Assembly: GCF_020782245.1 (NCBI RefSeq)
Contig: NZ_JAJGNP010000013.1
Span: 54,809-118,808, forward strand
Origin: Sphingobium soli
Lineage (GTDB): Bacteria > Pseudomonadota > Alphaproteobacteria > Sphingomonadales > Sphingomonadaceae
DNA: 64,000 bases
Reading direction: 5' to 3'
A program made the translations under genes and the position numbers. This document shows positions 18,326 through 28,193 of this stretch, piece by piece. How positions within the stretch are numbered: the stretch's first letter is position 1; every line of letters begins with the position of its first letter. The notes below the pieces were generated by a model, which was not told the DNA's origin, made no database searches, and saw nothing but the letters and a program-made list of their open reading frames with translations.

Positions 18326-21034
18326 TCAGAAGCGGTAGTTGAAGCCCGCCATGTAACGCGCGCCGTAGCTTTGATAATTGCGGATCTGGATCGACGCCCC
18401 GGTGTCGACCGACACGAACGGTTCATCGGTCAGATTCTGGCCCTGGAGGAAGAAGGACAGGCCTTCCAGTGCGCTGCCCTTCTGAAATTCATAGCCGATC
18501 TGGGCATCGACGATGGTTTCACTAAGCGCCCGGCGCAATTCCCGCTCACCGCCGAAACCAACAAACTGGCCCACGAAGGACGACCGATAGCGCACCGATC
18601 CACGCGCCGAAAACCCCCATTTTTCAAAGAAGAGCGTCCCGTTGGCGACCCAGCGCGAATAATCGGGCAGGTCTTCGGCTGACGCCCCGACCCCCGGGCG
18701 GATGCTGGTCTTGGTATAGCCTGCGCCTCCGGTCAGACCGAAGCCTTCCAGCGCCGGCGTGATCACTTCGAACGGCACCGTGCCCGCAACTTCAAAGCCG
18801 TAGAGCTTGCCACCTGAACCATTGACCGGGCGCGTGATGGTGCCTTGCAGGTCGGTGACGCCGGGCGGCAGGATGACCGGCAGGCCGGTATAGTCGAACG
18901 GCACCGTCTCCCGGTAGACGTAGCTTTGCAGCTTCTTGTAGAATAGCTGAAGGCCCACATAGCCCTTGGTGCCGAAATATTTTTCGAAATTCATGTCCGC
19001 CGCCCAAGCGCGATAGGGGCGCAGCGTGGGCGATCCGCCGGTGCCCGTTATGACACCGCTGTTGATATTATATCCATAATCCAGGCTGACCTTCATGTCC
19101 TCGAAGCGGGGACGCTGGATTTCGCGCGCACCCGACAGGCGGATGACGAAGTCGCTGGGGAAGCGCAGCGACAGGTTGGCACTGGGCAGCACGTCCCAAT
19201 AGGTCGCGCCCCGCGTCGTCGGCACCAGGTCGGCCGCCGCCAGATTCTGGAATCCGCGCGACTTCTGCTCGGTGTTCTGGGCGAGCACGCCGACATTGCC
19301 GGTCAGTTCGGCCGATCCCACGTCGGCCTTGATGTCCGCCATCAGATAGGCGGACATGACCCGTTCCGTTACCGAATAGGCCTTGGCCGGCACATCCTTG
19401 CTGGGGTTAGCCGTCAGCACATAGACGCCATCCTCCAGCAGCTTGAAGGGATCATAGGACAGGATCGGCCCTACGCCGATGAAGCTTAGGTCCGTGCCGC
19501 TCATGCGATATTGTTCGGGCAGCACCAGCGACGTCGCGCCATTGGCCAGGTTCAGGAAAGATTCCTCTGGCGTTTTCGATTTGGTGCGGTCGGTATAGCC
19601 CAGCCCCGCCGTGATCTTCGACAGGAAGCTGCTTTCAATTTCCTTGCCGAACTCGACCTGGTAGCTTTTCAGCTCATCGTCGATGATCCGGTCGTTATAA
19701 TAGCCTTCCTGATGCCCCAGCGGCGCTCCCGCGCCCCAGCCAAGCGGATCAGTCAGCACCATCAGATTGGGGTCGCTATAGTCCAGCTGGCTGCCGGTGA
19801 AACGCGTGCCTTTTTTCGCGCTGACGAAATCCAGCGTGTCTGTCGCGCCGACGCCGGGACCATAACCCGTGCCTGCGTTGGTCTCCAGTGACAATTCGCT
19901 GCGGTCGGTGCGCGAATAACCAAAATCGAAGCTGGCCGACCAGCCATCGTCACCGGTATATTTCGCGTTGAACCCGCCGGAGAATATCTGCGATGTGCGT
20001 TCATAGCCATGGTTGTTCACCACGGCCTCGACATTGGTAAAAGTGCCCTTGTTGATGAAATTGCCGTCGCTCATGGCACTGCCGGGGACCAGCGAGGCGC
20101 TCGACCAGTAGAGCGGGAATTCAACGCCACGCTTGATCTGCTTGTCCTTGAAATCGCCGTAGAAGCCGTCGAACGTCAGCATCAGCGTGTCGGTCGCCTG
20201 CATCTGGACGCTGCCCTGAATGCCCAGGCGCTTGAGCTGCGTTGACACACCGAACGGCTTGATGCCGCCAATGACCTTCTGGCCATCGGGCGTGTCGGCA
20301 TAGCCCCAGGCTTCGAACTCCTTCGACTGATAGGGTTCGTCGCTATAGGCGACCGATAGAGCTACACCGATCCGGTCGCCGGCAAACTGGTCGACATAGG
20401 TGCCGGTCAGGCGATAGCCCATGTCGTTGCTGTCGGCGTTGACCTTGCCCAGGTCTGCATAGACGCCGCGCGCGCCTACAGCGATCAACTGCTTGCCATA
20501 ATCGAGAGGACGGATGGTGCGAATATCGACGGTGCCGACCAGACCCTGGTGGATCAGATTGGCCTGCGGCGTCTTGTAGACGTCGACGCGGCTGACGACT
20601 TCGGCGGGATACTGGTCGAACTCGACATTGCGCTGTTCGCCGGTCGAGGTTTGCGGCCGTCCGTTCAGCGTCGTGGAGGACAGGTCGGCGCTGGCGCCGC
20701 GGATCGCGATCGAATTGGCGCGGCCGAACAGGCGCTGCGACGTCAGGCCGGGCAGGCGGGCGATGGATTCGCCGATCGACGCGTCGGGCAGCTTGCCAAT
20801 ATCTTCGGCTGACACGGATTCGACGATGGTCTGCGCATTCTTCTTGACGTTGACGGCGTTCTCAAGCGCGGCGCGGAAACCGGTGACGACGATGGTGCTG
20901 GCGGGATCATCCTGCGGCGCGCTGTCAGCCTGCGGAATCGCGTCCTGTGCCATGGCCGGAACGGCCGTCGCCGCGACGATGATCGCCAGCATCGAAGCGC
21001 CCAGCCAGTGGGCGCGGTCTGTGTGATTAGCCAT
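18326..21034 (-). CDS. TonB-dependent receptor, maltodextrin-type
   Basis: The 902-residue outer-membrane receptor has a signal peptide (cleavage near AMAQD). The plug has a TonB-box-like TIVVTGFRAALENAV and the stretch AEDIGKLPDASIGESIARLP, typical of sphingomonad/Caulobacter sugar receptors. A long beta-barrel ends in the terminal Phe of YMAGFNYRF. It is the first gene of a minus-strand operon with the amylase, alpha-glucosidase and GH97 enzyme. Uptake of maltodextrins is therefore the likely role. No inner-membrane sugar transporter is encoded in this locus. Confidence 0.93.
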   Translation of the reverse strand: MANHTDRAHWLGASMLAIIVAATAVPAMAQDAIPQADSAPQDDPASTIVVTGFRAALENAVNVKKNAQTIVESVSAEDIGKLPDASIGESIARLPGLTSQRLFGRANSIAIRGASADLSSTTLNGRPQTSTGEQRNVEFDQYPAEVVSRVDVYKTPQANLIHQGLVGTVDIRTIRPLDYGKQLIAVGARGVYADLGKVNADSNDMGYRLTGTYVDQFAGDRIGVALSVAYSDEPYQSKEFEAWGYADTPDGQKVIGGIKPFGVSTQLKRLGIQGSVQMQATDTLMLTFDGFYGDFKDKQIKRGVEFPLYWSSASLVPGSAMSDGNFINKGTFTNVEAVVNNHGYERTSQIFSGGFNAKYTGDDGWSASFDFGYSRTDRSELSLETNAGTGYGPGVGATDTLDFVSAKKGTRFTGSQLDYSDPNLMVLTDPLGWGAGAPLGHQEGYYNDRIIDDELKSYQVEFGKEIESSFLSKITAGLGYTDRTKSKTPEESFLNLANGATSLVLPEQYRMSGTDLSFIGVGPILSYDPFKLLEDGVYVLTANPSKDVPAKAYSVTERVMSAYLMADIKADVGSAELTGNVGVLAQNTEQKSRGFQNLAAADLVPTTRGATYWDVLPSANLSLRFPSDFVIRLSGAREIQRPRFEDMKVSLDYGYNINSGVITGTGGSPTLRPYRAWAADMNFEKYFGTKGYVGLQLFYKKLQSYVYRETVPFDYTGLPVILPPGVTDLQGTITRPVNGSGGKLYGFEVAGTVPFEVITPALEGFGLTGGAGYTKTSIRPGVGASAEDLPDYSRWVANGTLFFEKWGFSARGSVRYRSSFVGQFVGFGGERELRRALSETIVDAQIGYEFQKGSALEGLSFFLQGQNLTDEPFVSVDTGASIQIRNYQSYGARYMAGFNYRF

Positions 21035-21170
21035 TATCCTCTCCCCTTGTCACCGTCGGCTCTTGTCCCGGCCGGTGCAAACCCTTCTCGAATGCAGCGT
21101 GGCGATGCGGCGCCACCTGTATGCGTTGGCCGTTTCCTTACGCTGTGGCTGGCCAGGGTCGCCAGATGGC

Positions 21171-21184
21171 ATACGTATACGCAT
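21171..21184. promoter_or_regulatory. LacI-type operator candidate between receptor and regulator genes
   Basis: ATACGTA|TACGCAT is a 14-bp dyad with one mismatched pair inside the 269-base divergent gap (21035-21303). Position and size fit an operator for the adjacent LacI-family regulator controlling the receptor operon and itself. No second copy is obvious, and no clear sigma-70 boxes are seen in the gap. Confidence 0.4.
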
Positions 21185-21303
21185 ATTATGCGGCCGCGGT
21201 GGGACGTGACTCACTGTGGCCATCATGCAACGCTGCCTAATTGCCTAATCCGCATGACGGTCCTACCAAGAAAAAAGCCCTTTCGTCGGGGCGGGAGGGG
21301 AAT

Positions 21304-22338
21304 GTGGGACGTCAGCCAAGCAGCAAGCCGACAAGCTTTGACATCGCCTATCTGGCCGGCGTGTCGCAGCCGACCGTCAGCCGTGCGCTGCGCGGCTCGC
21401 GCTCGGTCAGCCTCGAGACGCGCCAGCGGATCGAGGCGATCGCCCGCGAACTCAACTATTCCGTCGACAAGAACGCGTCATCGCTCCGATCGCAGCGGTC
21501 GAATACGATCGCGCTGCTGTTTTTCGAGGACCCGACCCCGGACGAATCCAATATCAATCCTTTTTTTCTGTCGATGCTGGGTTCGATCACGCGCCAGTGC
21601 GCCGCGCGCGGGCTTGACCTGCTGATCTCCTTCCAGAAGATGGAGGATGACTGGCACGTCCGCTATCAGGACAGTCACCGCGCCGATGGCCTTATCCTGC
21701 TCGGCTACGGTGATTATACGCTCTACACGCAGCGGCTGGAGCAGTTGGTCGGCCATGGTACGCATTTCGTGCGCTGGGGTTCGGTCAGCGACGATAATAT
21801 CGGCGCGACGGTCGGGTCGGACAATGTCGGCGCCGGGCGTCTGGCGGGCGATCATCTGTTTTCAATGGGCCGGCGGCGCATCGCCTTTCTGGGTCATGCC
21901 GACGAACATTATCCCGAATTTGCCGATCGCTATCGTGGTCTTTGTGCCGCAGCGGAAGAGCGCGGCATCATGCTCGATCCGCAGTTGCAGGTCGACGCGC
22001 TCACGGCCGAGGATGCAGGCTATGCCGCGGCGCGGACGCTGATCGCGCGCGACACGCCCTTCGACGCCATCTTCGCGGCCAGTGATCTGATCGCGATCGG
22101 CGCCATGCGCGCCCTTGGGGAGGCCGGCCTTTCCATCCCGCAGGACGTTGCGATCGTCGGTTTCGATGACATTCCGGCCGCCAATCTGACCAGCCCACCA
22201 CTCACAACCATCATGCAGGACATGAAGGGGGCAGGGGCATTGCTGGTCGACACGATATTGGCGCAGGTGGAGGTTCGGCCGCCGCCGCCAATGGTGCTGC
22301 CGACCCGCCTTGTCGTGCGGCGCAGCAGCGGCGGTTGA
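21304..22338 (+). CDS. LacI-family transcriptional regulator of the maltodextrin locus
   Basis: The 344-residue protein has an N-terminal helix-turn-helix (FDIAYLAGVSQPTVSRALRG) and hinge helix, followed by a periplasmic-binding-protein-like effector domain (IALLFFEDP ... FDAIFAASDLIAIGAMRAL ... VAIVGFDDIPAANL). A GTG start at 21304 is preferred because a strong GGAGGGG site lies just upstream. The alternative TTG 21 codons earlier adds sequence unlike the family. Its position divergent to the receptor-amylase-glucosidase operon makes it the likely local repressor, with a maltose-type inducer by inference. Confidence 0.93.
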   Translation: MGRQPSSKPTSFDIAYLAGVSQPTVSRALRGSRSVSLETRQRIEAIARELNYSVDKNASSLRSQRSNTIALLFFEDPTPDESNINPFFLSMLGSITRQCAARGLDLLISFQKMEDDWHVRYQDSHRADGLILLGYGDYTLYTQRLEQLVGHGTHFVRWGSVSDDNIGATVGSDNVGAGRLAGDHLFSMGRRRIAFLGHADEHYPEFADRYRGLCAAAEERGIMLDPQLQVDALTAEDAGYAAARTLIARDTPFDAIFAASDLIAIGAMRALGEAGLSIPQDVAIVGFDDIPAANLTSPPLTTIMQDMKGAGALLVDTILAQVEVRPPPPMVLPTRLVVRRSSGG

Positions 22339-22370
22339 AGCCGGCGGCTCGCCTTGCTTGATGGAACCGC

Positions 22371-23141
22371 TCAGGCTTTTGGTAGTGATGCGACAAGGCT
22401 CAGCACCCTGTCCGCATGCTCCTTACGGCAGATCAGCAGATCGGGCAGATAGACGTCGCGCTGATTGTAGAGGAGGGGACTGCCGTCGATCCGGCTGGCG
22501 TGCAGTCCATGGGCGATGGCGACGGCGGCGGGGGCCATGCTGTCCCATTCATATTGGCCACCGCTATGCAGGTAGATATCGGCCTGACCCAGGATCACGG
22601 CCATGGCCTTGGCGCCCGCGCTCCCCATGGGCACCAGATCAGCGTCCAACGCTTGCGCGACTGCGACCGCTTCGGCGGCCGGGCGAGTGCGGCTGACCAC
22701 CATGCGCAGCTTTTCGGGGGCAGGGGGCACCACTATGGGCTGGTCGGATCGCAGCACCGTGCCGCCATCCAGCCCAGGCAGTGCCACCGCCCCCAGAGCG
22801 GGCGCGCCATCGACGGCCATGCCGACATGCACCGCCCAATCCGACCGCGCCTCGCCATATTCGCGCGTGCCATCGACGGGATCGACAATCCAGACGCGGC
22901 TCTTGCCCAGCCGTGCCTCATTGTCCTTTTCCTCTTCGGACAGCAGGCCGTCATCGGGCCGGGCTTCACGCAAGGCATGACACAGGAACTGGTTGGCGGT
23001 CTGATCGCCCGCCTTGCCCAGCGCCTTGGGGCTGAACAGGCCGGACGATCGAACCTCGATCAATATGCGCCCGGCGACCTCCGCCAGATGCGCGGCCAGA
23101 TCGCCGTCGTTCATCGCCCTGGGATCGGGAGCCGGGCTCAT
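22371..23141 (-). CDS. cysQ: 3'(2'),5'-bisphosphate nucleotidase CysQ
   Basis: The 256-residue inositol-monophosphatase-fold enzyme removes the 3'-phosphate of PAP formed during sulfate assimilation. The motifs [20 protein letters not shown] and the C-terminal [16 protein letters not shown] carry the metal-binding acids. The start overlaps the cysNC stop by four bases (ATGA), which places it last in cysD-cysNC-cysQ. It converges with the LacI gene 32 bases away. Confidence 0.94.
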   Translation of the reverse strand: MSPAPDPRAMNDGDLAAHLAEVAGRILIEVRSSGLFSPKALGKAGDQTANQFLCHALREARPDDGLLSEEEKDNEARLGKSRVWIVDPVDGTREYGEARSDWAVHVGMAVDGAPALGAVALPGLDGGTVLRSDQPIVVPPAPEKLRMVVSRTRPAAEAVAVAQALDADLVPMGSAGAKAMAVILGQADIYLHSGGQYEWDSMAPAAVAIAHGLHASRIDGSPLLYNQRDVYLPDLLICRKEHADRVLSLVASLPKA

Positions 23142-25051
23142 GGGATCAGCCTTGCAACAATCGCCTCGGCGGCTTCGTCGGCAGTCATGGCGGTGGTGTC
23201 GATCCGCATTTCCGGGTCGTGCGGCGGCTCATAGGGGCTGTCGATCCCAGTGAAATTTTTGAGCTCGCCCGCCCGCGCCTTCTTGTAGAGACCCTTGACG
23301 TCGCGGGCCTCCGCCTCGGCGAGTGGCGTGTCGATATGCACCTCGAAAAACTCGCCAGGCTGCATCATCTGCCGCACCATGTCGCGTTCGGACCGGAAGG
23401 GGGAGATGAAGGCGGTGATGACGATCAGGCCCGCGTCCGTCATCAGCTTGGCCACCTCACCCACCCGGCGGATATTTTCCACCCGGTCGGCATCGGTAAA
23501 GCCCAGATCCTTGTTCAGGCCATGGCGCACATTGTCGCCATCCAGCAGGAAGGTGTGGCGGTTCATTCGCGCCAGCTTCTTTTCCACAAGATTGGCGATG
23601 GTCGATTTGCCCGCGCCCGACAGGCCGGTGAACCACAGCACGGCGGGGCGCTGGTTCTTAAGCTGCGCGTGGAAGTCGCGGCTGACATCAGTGGCCTGCC
23701 AATGAACATTCTGCGCGCGGCGGAGGCTGAAATGCAGCATGCCGGCGGCAACTGTCGCATTGCTGATCTTGTCGATCAGGATGAAACCGCCCAGCGTCCG
23801 GTTGTCGGCATAGGGTTCGAAAACGATCTGCTTGTCGGTCGACAGATTGGCGACGCCGATGGCATTCAAATCCAGCGTCTTGGCCGCCAGATGCTCCATC
23901 GTGTTGACGTTGACCTGATATTTGGGTTGCTGGATTGTCGCCGTCACGGTCTGCGTGCCGATCTTGAGCCAATAGGCCCGGCCGGGCAGCATTTCCTCGT
24001 CCGCCATCCACACGATGGTCGCTTCGAACTGATCGGCCACCTGGGGCGGGTTGTCCGCCAGGGCGATGACATCGCCCCGCGAACAGTCGATTTCATCGGC
24101 AAAGCACAGCGTTACCGATTGTCCGGCCACCGCTTCCTCAAGGTCGCCGTCCAGTGTCACGATCCGGGTCACACTGCTTGTCTTGCCCGACGGCAAGACC
24201 CGCACGCTGTCGCCTGGCCGCACGCTGCCAGTGGCGATCAGGCCGGAAAAGCCGCGAAAATCCAGATTGGGGCGATTGACCCATTGCACCGGCATACGGA
24301 ACGGCTTGTCCGCGTCTGTCGCGCTGTTCACCTCCACGGTTTCCAGATGCTCGATCAGGCTTGGTCCCTGATACCAGGGGGTGTTGGGGGACAGTGTCGT
24401 GATATTATCGCCCTTGAACCCCGAAATCGGCATGGCAGTGAACGCCGCGATGCCGATCGACTTGGCGAATGCGGTATAGTCCTCGACAATGGCGTCGAAC
24501 GTCGCCTGGTCATAGCCGACCAGGTCCATCTTGTTGACCGCCAGCACGATGTTCCGAATGCCAATCAAATGCGCCAAATAACTGTGGCGGCGCGTCTGGG
24601 TCAGCACGCCCTTGCGCGCATCGATCAGGATCACCGCCAGGTCGGCCGTCGACGCGCCCGTCACCATGTTGCGGGTATATTGTTCGTGCCCCGGCGTATC
24701 GGCGACGATGAACTTGCGTTTCTCAGTGTTGAAGAAGCGGTAGGCGACGTCGATCGTGATGCCTTGTTCGCGCTCTGCGGCCAGGCCATCGACGAGAAGG
24801 GCGAAGTCGATCTCCGCTCCCTGGGTGCCGACCTTCTTGCTGTCCGATTGGAGGGCTTCCAGCTGATCCTCGAAGATCATCTTGCTGTCATAGAGCAGCC
24901 GCCCGATCAGCGTCGACTTGCCATCATCCACCGACCCGCAGGTGATGAAGCGCAGCATGGTCTTATGCTGGTGCGTTTCAAGATAGGCGTCGATATCCTG
25001 CGCGATCAGGGCGTCGGTCTGGTAGATGGGTTCTGCAACGGTGTCGGTCAT
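23138..25051 (-). CDS. cysNC: Bifunctional sulfate adenylyltransferase subunit 1 / APS kinase (CysNC)
   Basis: The fused 637-residue protein starts with the EF-Tu-like CysN GTPase. It shows [19 protein letters not shown] (P-loop), [12 protein letters not shown] and NKMDL, then beta-barrel domains to about residue 450. The C-terminal part is an APS kinase with [20 protein letters not shown] and [17 protein letters not shown]. Together with CysD it makes APS and then PAPS. The start [10 protein letters not shown] at 25051 is chosen because family homology begins just after it; upstream in-frame ATGs would add a low-complexity stretch. A strong hairpin separates it from cysD. Confidence 0.95.
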   Translation of the reverse strand: MTDTVAEPIYQTDALIAQDIDAYLETHQHKTMLRFITCGSVDDGKSTLIGRLLYDSKMIFEDQLEALQSDSKKVGTQGAEIDFALLVDGLAAEREQGITIDVAYRFFNTEKRKFIVADTPGHEQYTRNMVTGASTADLAVILIDARKGVLTQTRRHSYLAHLIGIRNIVLAVNKMDLVGYDQATFDAIVEDYTAFAKSIGIAAFTAMPISGFKGDNITTLSPNTPWYQGPSLIEHLETVEVNSATDADKPFRMPVQWVNRPNLDFRGFSGLIATGSVRPGDSVRVLPSGKTSSVTRIVTLDGDLEEAVAGQSVTLCFADEIDCSRGDVIALADNPPQVADQFEATIVWMADEEMLPGRAYWLKIGTQTVTATIQQPKYQVNVNTMEHLAAKTLDLNAIGVANLSTDKQIVFEPYADNRTLGGFILIDKISNATVAAGMLHFSLRRAQNVHWQATDVSRDFHAQLKNQRPAVLWFTGLSGAGKSTIANLVEKKLARMNRHTFLLDGDNVRHGLNKDLGFTDADRVENIRRVGEVAKLMTDAGLIVITAFISPFRSERDMVRQMMQPGEFFEVHIDTPLAEAEARDVKGLYKKARAGELKNFTGIDSPYEPPHDPEMRIDTTAMTADEAAEAIVARLIP

Positions 25052-25164
25052 GTCGTCTGTCCCGTCATTCTGTTCCGTCGTGCCGGCAGGCGCTGGCATC
25101 TCGGGGTTCGGGGGGAAAGGTCTGCCTGAGGCGTAAGGCACCGGCCTGCGCCGGATTAGCCGTG

Positions 25165-25189
25165 CCGTCATCCGCGTTGCGGATGACGG
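25165..25189 (-). promoter_or_regulatory. Intercistronic perfect hairpin between cysD and cysNC
   Basis: CCGTCATCCGC / 3-base loop / GCGGATGACGG is a perfect 11-bp stem starting 6 bases after the cysD stop (25196). There is no T-run on the minus strand, so it may stabilise the cysD end of the transcript or partly terminate transcription. It could also be a short dispersed palindromic (REP-like) element. The remaining gap to cysNC (25052-25164) has no gene. Confidence 0.5.
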
Positions 25190-25195
25190 GTCGCA

Positions 25196-26107
25196 TCAGA
25201 AATATCCTTCCTGCTTCTTTTTCTCCATGCCCGCGCCGCCGGCATCCTTGTCGATGGCGCGACCCTGGCGTTCGGATGTCGTGGTGAGCAGCGTTTCCTG
25301 GATCACCTCCGGCAGCGTCTTTGCCTGGCTCTCCACCGCGCCGGTCAGGGGATAGCAGCCCAGCGTGCGGAACCGGATGGAGCGCATGACCGGTTCCTCG
25401 CCCGGCTGCAGGGGAAAGCGGTCATCATCCACCATCAGCAACATGCCATCGCGTTCTACCGTTGGGCGCTTATCGGCAAAATAGAGCGGCACGATCGGCA
25501 CGTCGTTCAGGTGGATATATTGCCAAATGTCGAGTTCGGTCCAGTTACTGATCGGAAAAACCCGGATGCTCTCGCCCTTGTTCTTGCGCGCATTGTAGAG
25601 GTTCCACAATTCAGGCCGCTGGTTCTTGGGGTCCCATCCATGGCTGGCCGTCCGGAACGAGAAAATACGTTCCTTGGCGCGGCTCTTTTCCTCGTCGCGG
25701 CGCGCGCCGCCAAAGGCTGCATCAAAGCCATAGAGGTTGAGCGCCTGCTTCAACCCTTCCGTCTTCCACATGTCGGTGTGCAGCGGTCCATGATCGAAGG
25801 GGTTGATCCCCCGGTCCTTGGCCTCGGGGTTCTGGTAAACCAGCAATTCCATCCCGCTTTCACGCGCCATCCGATCGCGCAGATCGTACATCGCGCGGAA
25901 TTTCCACGTGGTGTCGACATGCAGCAGGGGGAAGGGAGGCGGCGAGGGGTAAAAGGCCTTGCGCGCAAGATGCAGCATCACCGCGCTGTCCTTGCCCACT
26001 GAATAGAGCATCACCGGCTTTTCGGCCTCCGACACCACTTCGCGCAGAATGTGGATGCTCTCTGCTTCGAGGCGTTCCAGATGAGTCAGGGTCTTCTTAT
26101 CAAGCAT
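25196..26107 (-). CDS. cysD: Sulfate adenylyltransferase subunit 2
   Basis: The 303-residue PP-loop ATP pyrophosphatase is the catalytic subunit that makes APS from sulfate and ATP. The PP-loop is visible in [18 protein letters not shown]. Other family blocks are [34 protein letters not shown] and [12 protein letters not shown]. The start [20 protein letters not shown] has a GGAGA ribosome site. It is the first gene of cysD-cysNC-cysQ. It is divergent from a LuxR-type regulator, with a perfect palindrome between them. Confidence 0.96.
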   Translation of the reverse strand: MLDKKTLTHLERLEAESIHILREVVSEAEKPVMLYSVGKDSAVMLHLARKAFYPSPPPFPLLHVDTTWKFRAMYDLRDRMARESGMELLVYQNPEAKDRGINPFDHGPLHTDMWKTEGLKQALNLYGFDAAFGGARRDEEKSRAKERIFSFRTASHGWDPKNQRPELWNLYNARKNKGESIRVFPISNWTELDIWQYIHLNDVPIVPLYFADKRPTVERDGMLLMVDDDRFPLQPGEEPVMRSIRFRTLGCYPLTGAVESQAKTLPEVIQETLLTTTSERQGRAIDKDAGGAGMEKKKQEGYF

Positions 26108-26161
26108 GGTGTCTCCACGGCAAGGATGGTCCCCTGTCGCATCATCCTGCACCTATTTGAC

Positions 26162-26175
26162 CTCCCATATGGGAG
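26162..26175. promoter_or_regulatory. Perfect 14-bp palindrome between cysD and LuxR-type gene
   Basis: CTCCCATATGGGAG is a perfect palindrome centred in the short divergent gap. It is 55 bases before cysD and 11 bases before the assigned start of the regulator. A TTGACC hexamer overlaps its left edge. Inference: it is an operator for the regulator or for a sulfur-responsive factor. Confidence 0.5.
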
Positions 26176-26186
26176 TGTGGCAGAAA

Positions 26187-27266
26187 ATGCTGATGCGGAT
26201 GATGAATACTGGTGAAGCGGACCTTTTGGCCGCACTGCATGACGGCCTGTGGGATCAGCCGCTATGGAGCCGTTTTCTTGGCCTGCTGCAAGGCGCTACG
26301 GGCGCTGCGACGGCCAGCCTGATTGTTCGCCCCAAGGAAGGGCCCGCGGTGCACTTCCATGCCGGGGATAGCCTGCCGCTGGCGCTGCAAGAGTATTTTA
26401 CCAGGGATGATGATGCCGCCCGGCTTTTGCGGGAAGGGCGCGTCTATGCGTGGGACGAGTTGACCGCCGCCGATCAGGGCGTGCGAACTTTCGCAACGCC
26501 GGAAGGATTTGGCTTTCGCCATTTGCGGACCCTGCGACTGACGGATGCAAATGATGCGCACGCCTGGCTGACGATCGCCGGCCCCCGCGACATGGGCGCG
26601 GCAAGCGCAGCCCTGCTCAGCCGCCTGGGACCGCATCTTAAGATTGCCCTCAACAATCTGGCGGCGCTGGAGCGGGAAAGACGGCGGGCCTCCATCTCGT
26701 CCGAAATGATCGGACGCCTGAATTTCGGATGGCTCACCATCGACGCGCGTTGCCGTATCATCGACCAGTCGGCCAATGTCCAGGACATACTGCGCCGCAC
26801 CGCGCTGCTGCGTCATGGACGCTATGACCGGCTGACCTTTGCGGCGGCCGCGATCGACAGGGACGTGGCCGCGTTGGCCAAGGCCTTTGCGCAAGACCCC
26901 CGCATCCGCCCCCGCGCCTTTCGCTTGTGTCAGGACCCCTGGATGGACATGTTCGTGACCGCCATACCCGATCGCCAGCCTTCGGGCGCGTCGCCAGCGG
27001 TGGCGATGCTGTATCTGAGCGGCGATCGCTGGTCCCGTGATGATAGGTGCGAGCAGTTGATCGACCTTTTCGGTCTCCTGCCAAGCGAGGCCCGTCTAGC
27101 CTGGGCCATGGCGCAAGGGCGCAGCATCGCGGAGGCTGCGCATGATCTTGGCCTCACCACCGAAACCGCCCGCAACTATTCAAAGAAAATCTATGCCAAG
27201 ACGGGGGCGGGGGGGCAGGCTGACCTCGTGCGCATCATCTTCACCAGCGTGCTGGCAATCATCTGA
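26187..27266 (+). CDS. LuxR-type helix-turn-helix regulator
   Basis: The protein is about 359 residues. The C-terminal 65 residues form a LuxR/GerE-type DNA-binding domain (LLPSEARLAWAMAQGRSIAE, DLGLTTETARNYSKKIYAKT, then GGQADLVRIIFTSV). The long N-terminal part looks like a PAS/GAF-like sensor seen in other stand-alone alphaproteobacterial regulators; no acyl-homoserine-lactone-domain or receiver signature is visible. Several closely spaced ATGs (26169, 26187, 26193, 26199, 26202) make the exact start uncertain. Divergence from cysD suggests, but does not prove, a link with sulfur assimilation. Confidence 0.8.
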   Translation: MLMRMMNTGEADLLAALHDGLWDQPLWSRFLGLLQGATGAATASLIVRPKEGPAVHFHAGDSLPLALQEYFTRDDDAARLLREGRVYAWDELTAADQGVRTFATPEGFGFRHLRTLRLTDANDAHAWLTIAGPRDMGAASAALLSRLGPHLKIALNNLAALERERRRASISSEMIGRLNFGWLTIDARCRIIDQSANVQDILRRTALLRHGRYDRLTFAAAAIDRDVAALAKAFAQDPRIRPRAFRLCQDPWMDMFVTAIPDRQPSGASPAVAMLYLSGDRWSRDDRCEQLIDLFGLLPSEARLAWAMAQGRSIAEAAHDLGLTTETARNYSKKIYAKTGAGGQADLVRIIFTSVLAII

Positions 27267-27303
27267 CATCGCGCCGCGCGGGTGCTGTGATAATGATAGC
27301 GCC

Positions 27304-28173
27304 ATGACAAGTCATATCTATCAGCGCATTGGGATCGTCGGCAACGGCAGGGTCGCGTGCGCCATGGGGCTCGCGCTCGCCGTCCATAGCGCCCATCCGC
27401 CTTGCATCTGGGGCCGCGATAAAATGCGGGCGCGCAATGCTGCTGCGATTGTCGGCGGTCATGTGGTCAGCAACGCTGCCGAACTGATGCAACGCTGCGA
27501 TCTGGTGCTGTTGGCGGTGTCGGACGATGCGATCGCCTCGGTAGCGCAGACTTTGTCATCTTCGCCATGTCCTTCACCTGCACCCTTTTGCATTCATTTA
27601 AGCGGTGGGAGCGGCGTGTCGGTGCTTGACCCGCTGCGCGCGGCAGGCGCGTTGACCGCAGCGATCCACCCGGTGATGACCTTCACCGGCGATGCCGCGG
27701 CGGAAGTCACGCTCATGAAAGGCGCGAGCTTCGCAATCACGGCATCGGAACCCGCCGCGATTGCACAGGGCCGCGCGCTTGTGACATTGCTTGGCGGCGT
27801 CGTCGAGATTGTGGAGGAAGATCGCCGTCCCCTCTATCATGCCGCGCTGTCGCATGCCGCCAACCACATGGTGACCCTGCTGGTTGGCGCGACTGACGCG
27901 CTGGCTGCGGCCGGGGTCCAGGATCCCGCCGCATTGCTTGCGCCGCTCGTCCGCGCGACGCTGGATAACAGCTTGTCAAAAGGGTCTGACGCCCTGTCGG
28001 GTCCCCTGTTGCGTGGCGATGCGCAAACCATCCATCATCATCTGACTGCGCTGGCGCGGGCATGCCCCGATTTGCTGCCCGCCTATCGCGCCATGGCCCA
28101 GGCAACGCTGGCGCAGATGGAACGGCGCGGCGACCGTCCCGTCAACCATGCCTTGCACGACCTGCTGGACTAA
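27304..28173 (+). CDS. Rossmann-fold / DUF2520 protein
   Basis: The 289-residue protein starts with a dinucleotide-binding segment (RIGIVGNGRVACAMGLAL). It continues with LVLLAVSDDAIASVAQTL and HLSGGSGVSVLDPLRAAGA. It ends in an all-helical DUF2520 domain (YHAALSHAANHMVTLLVGAT, then SGPLLRGDAQTIHHHL). The layout resembles ketopantoate- and 6-phosphogluconate-type reductases, but the substrate of DUF2520 proteins is not established. It starts 37 bases after the LuxR-type gene and converges with the GH1 gene. Confidence 0.85.
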   Translation: MTSHIYQRIGIVGNGRVACAMGLALAVHSAHPPCIWGRDKMRARNAAAIVGGHVVSNAAELMQRCDLVLLAVSDDAIASVAQTLSSSPCPSPAPFCIHLSGGSGVSVLDPLRAAGALTAAIHPVMTFTGDAAAEVTLMKGASFAITASEPAAIAQGRALVTLLGGVVEIVEEDRRPLYHAALSHAANHMVTLLVGATDALAAAGVQDPAALLAPLVRATLDNSLSKGSDALSGPLLRGDAQTIHHHLTALARACPDLLPAYRAMAQATLAQMERRGDRPVNHALHDLLD

Positions 28174-28193
28174 GGCTGCCCTACTTCGCATGG

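Noticed and set aside
23219..25129. Long plus-strand frame antisense to cysNC (and similar ones antisense to the second TonB receptor and the amylase)
   Set aside because: Long antisense frames are expected in high-GC DNA. The minus-strand cysNC reading has all family motifs.
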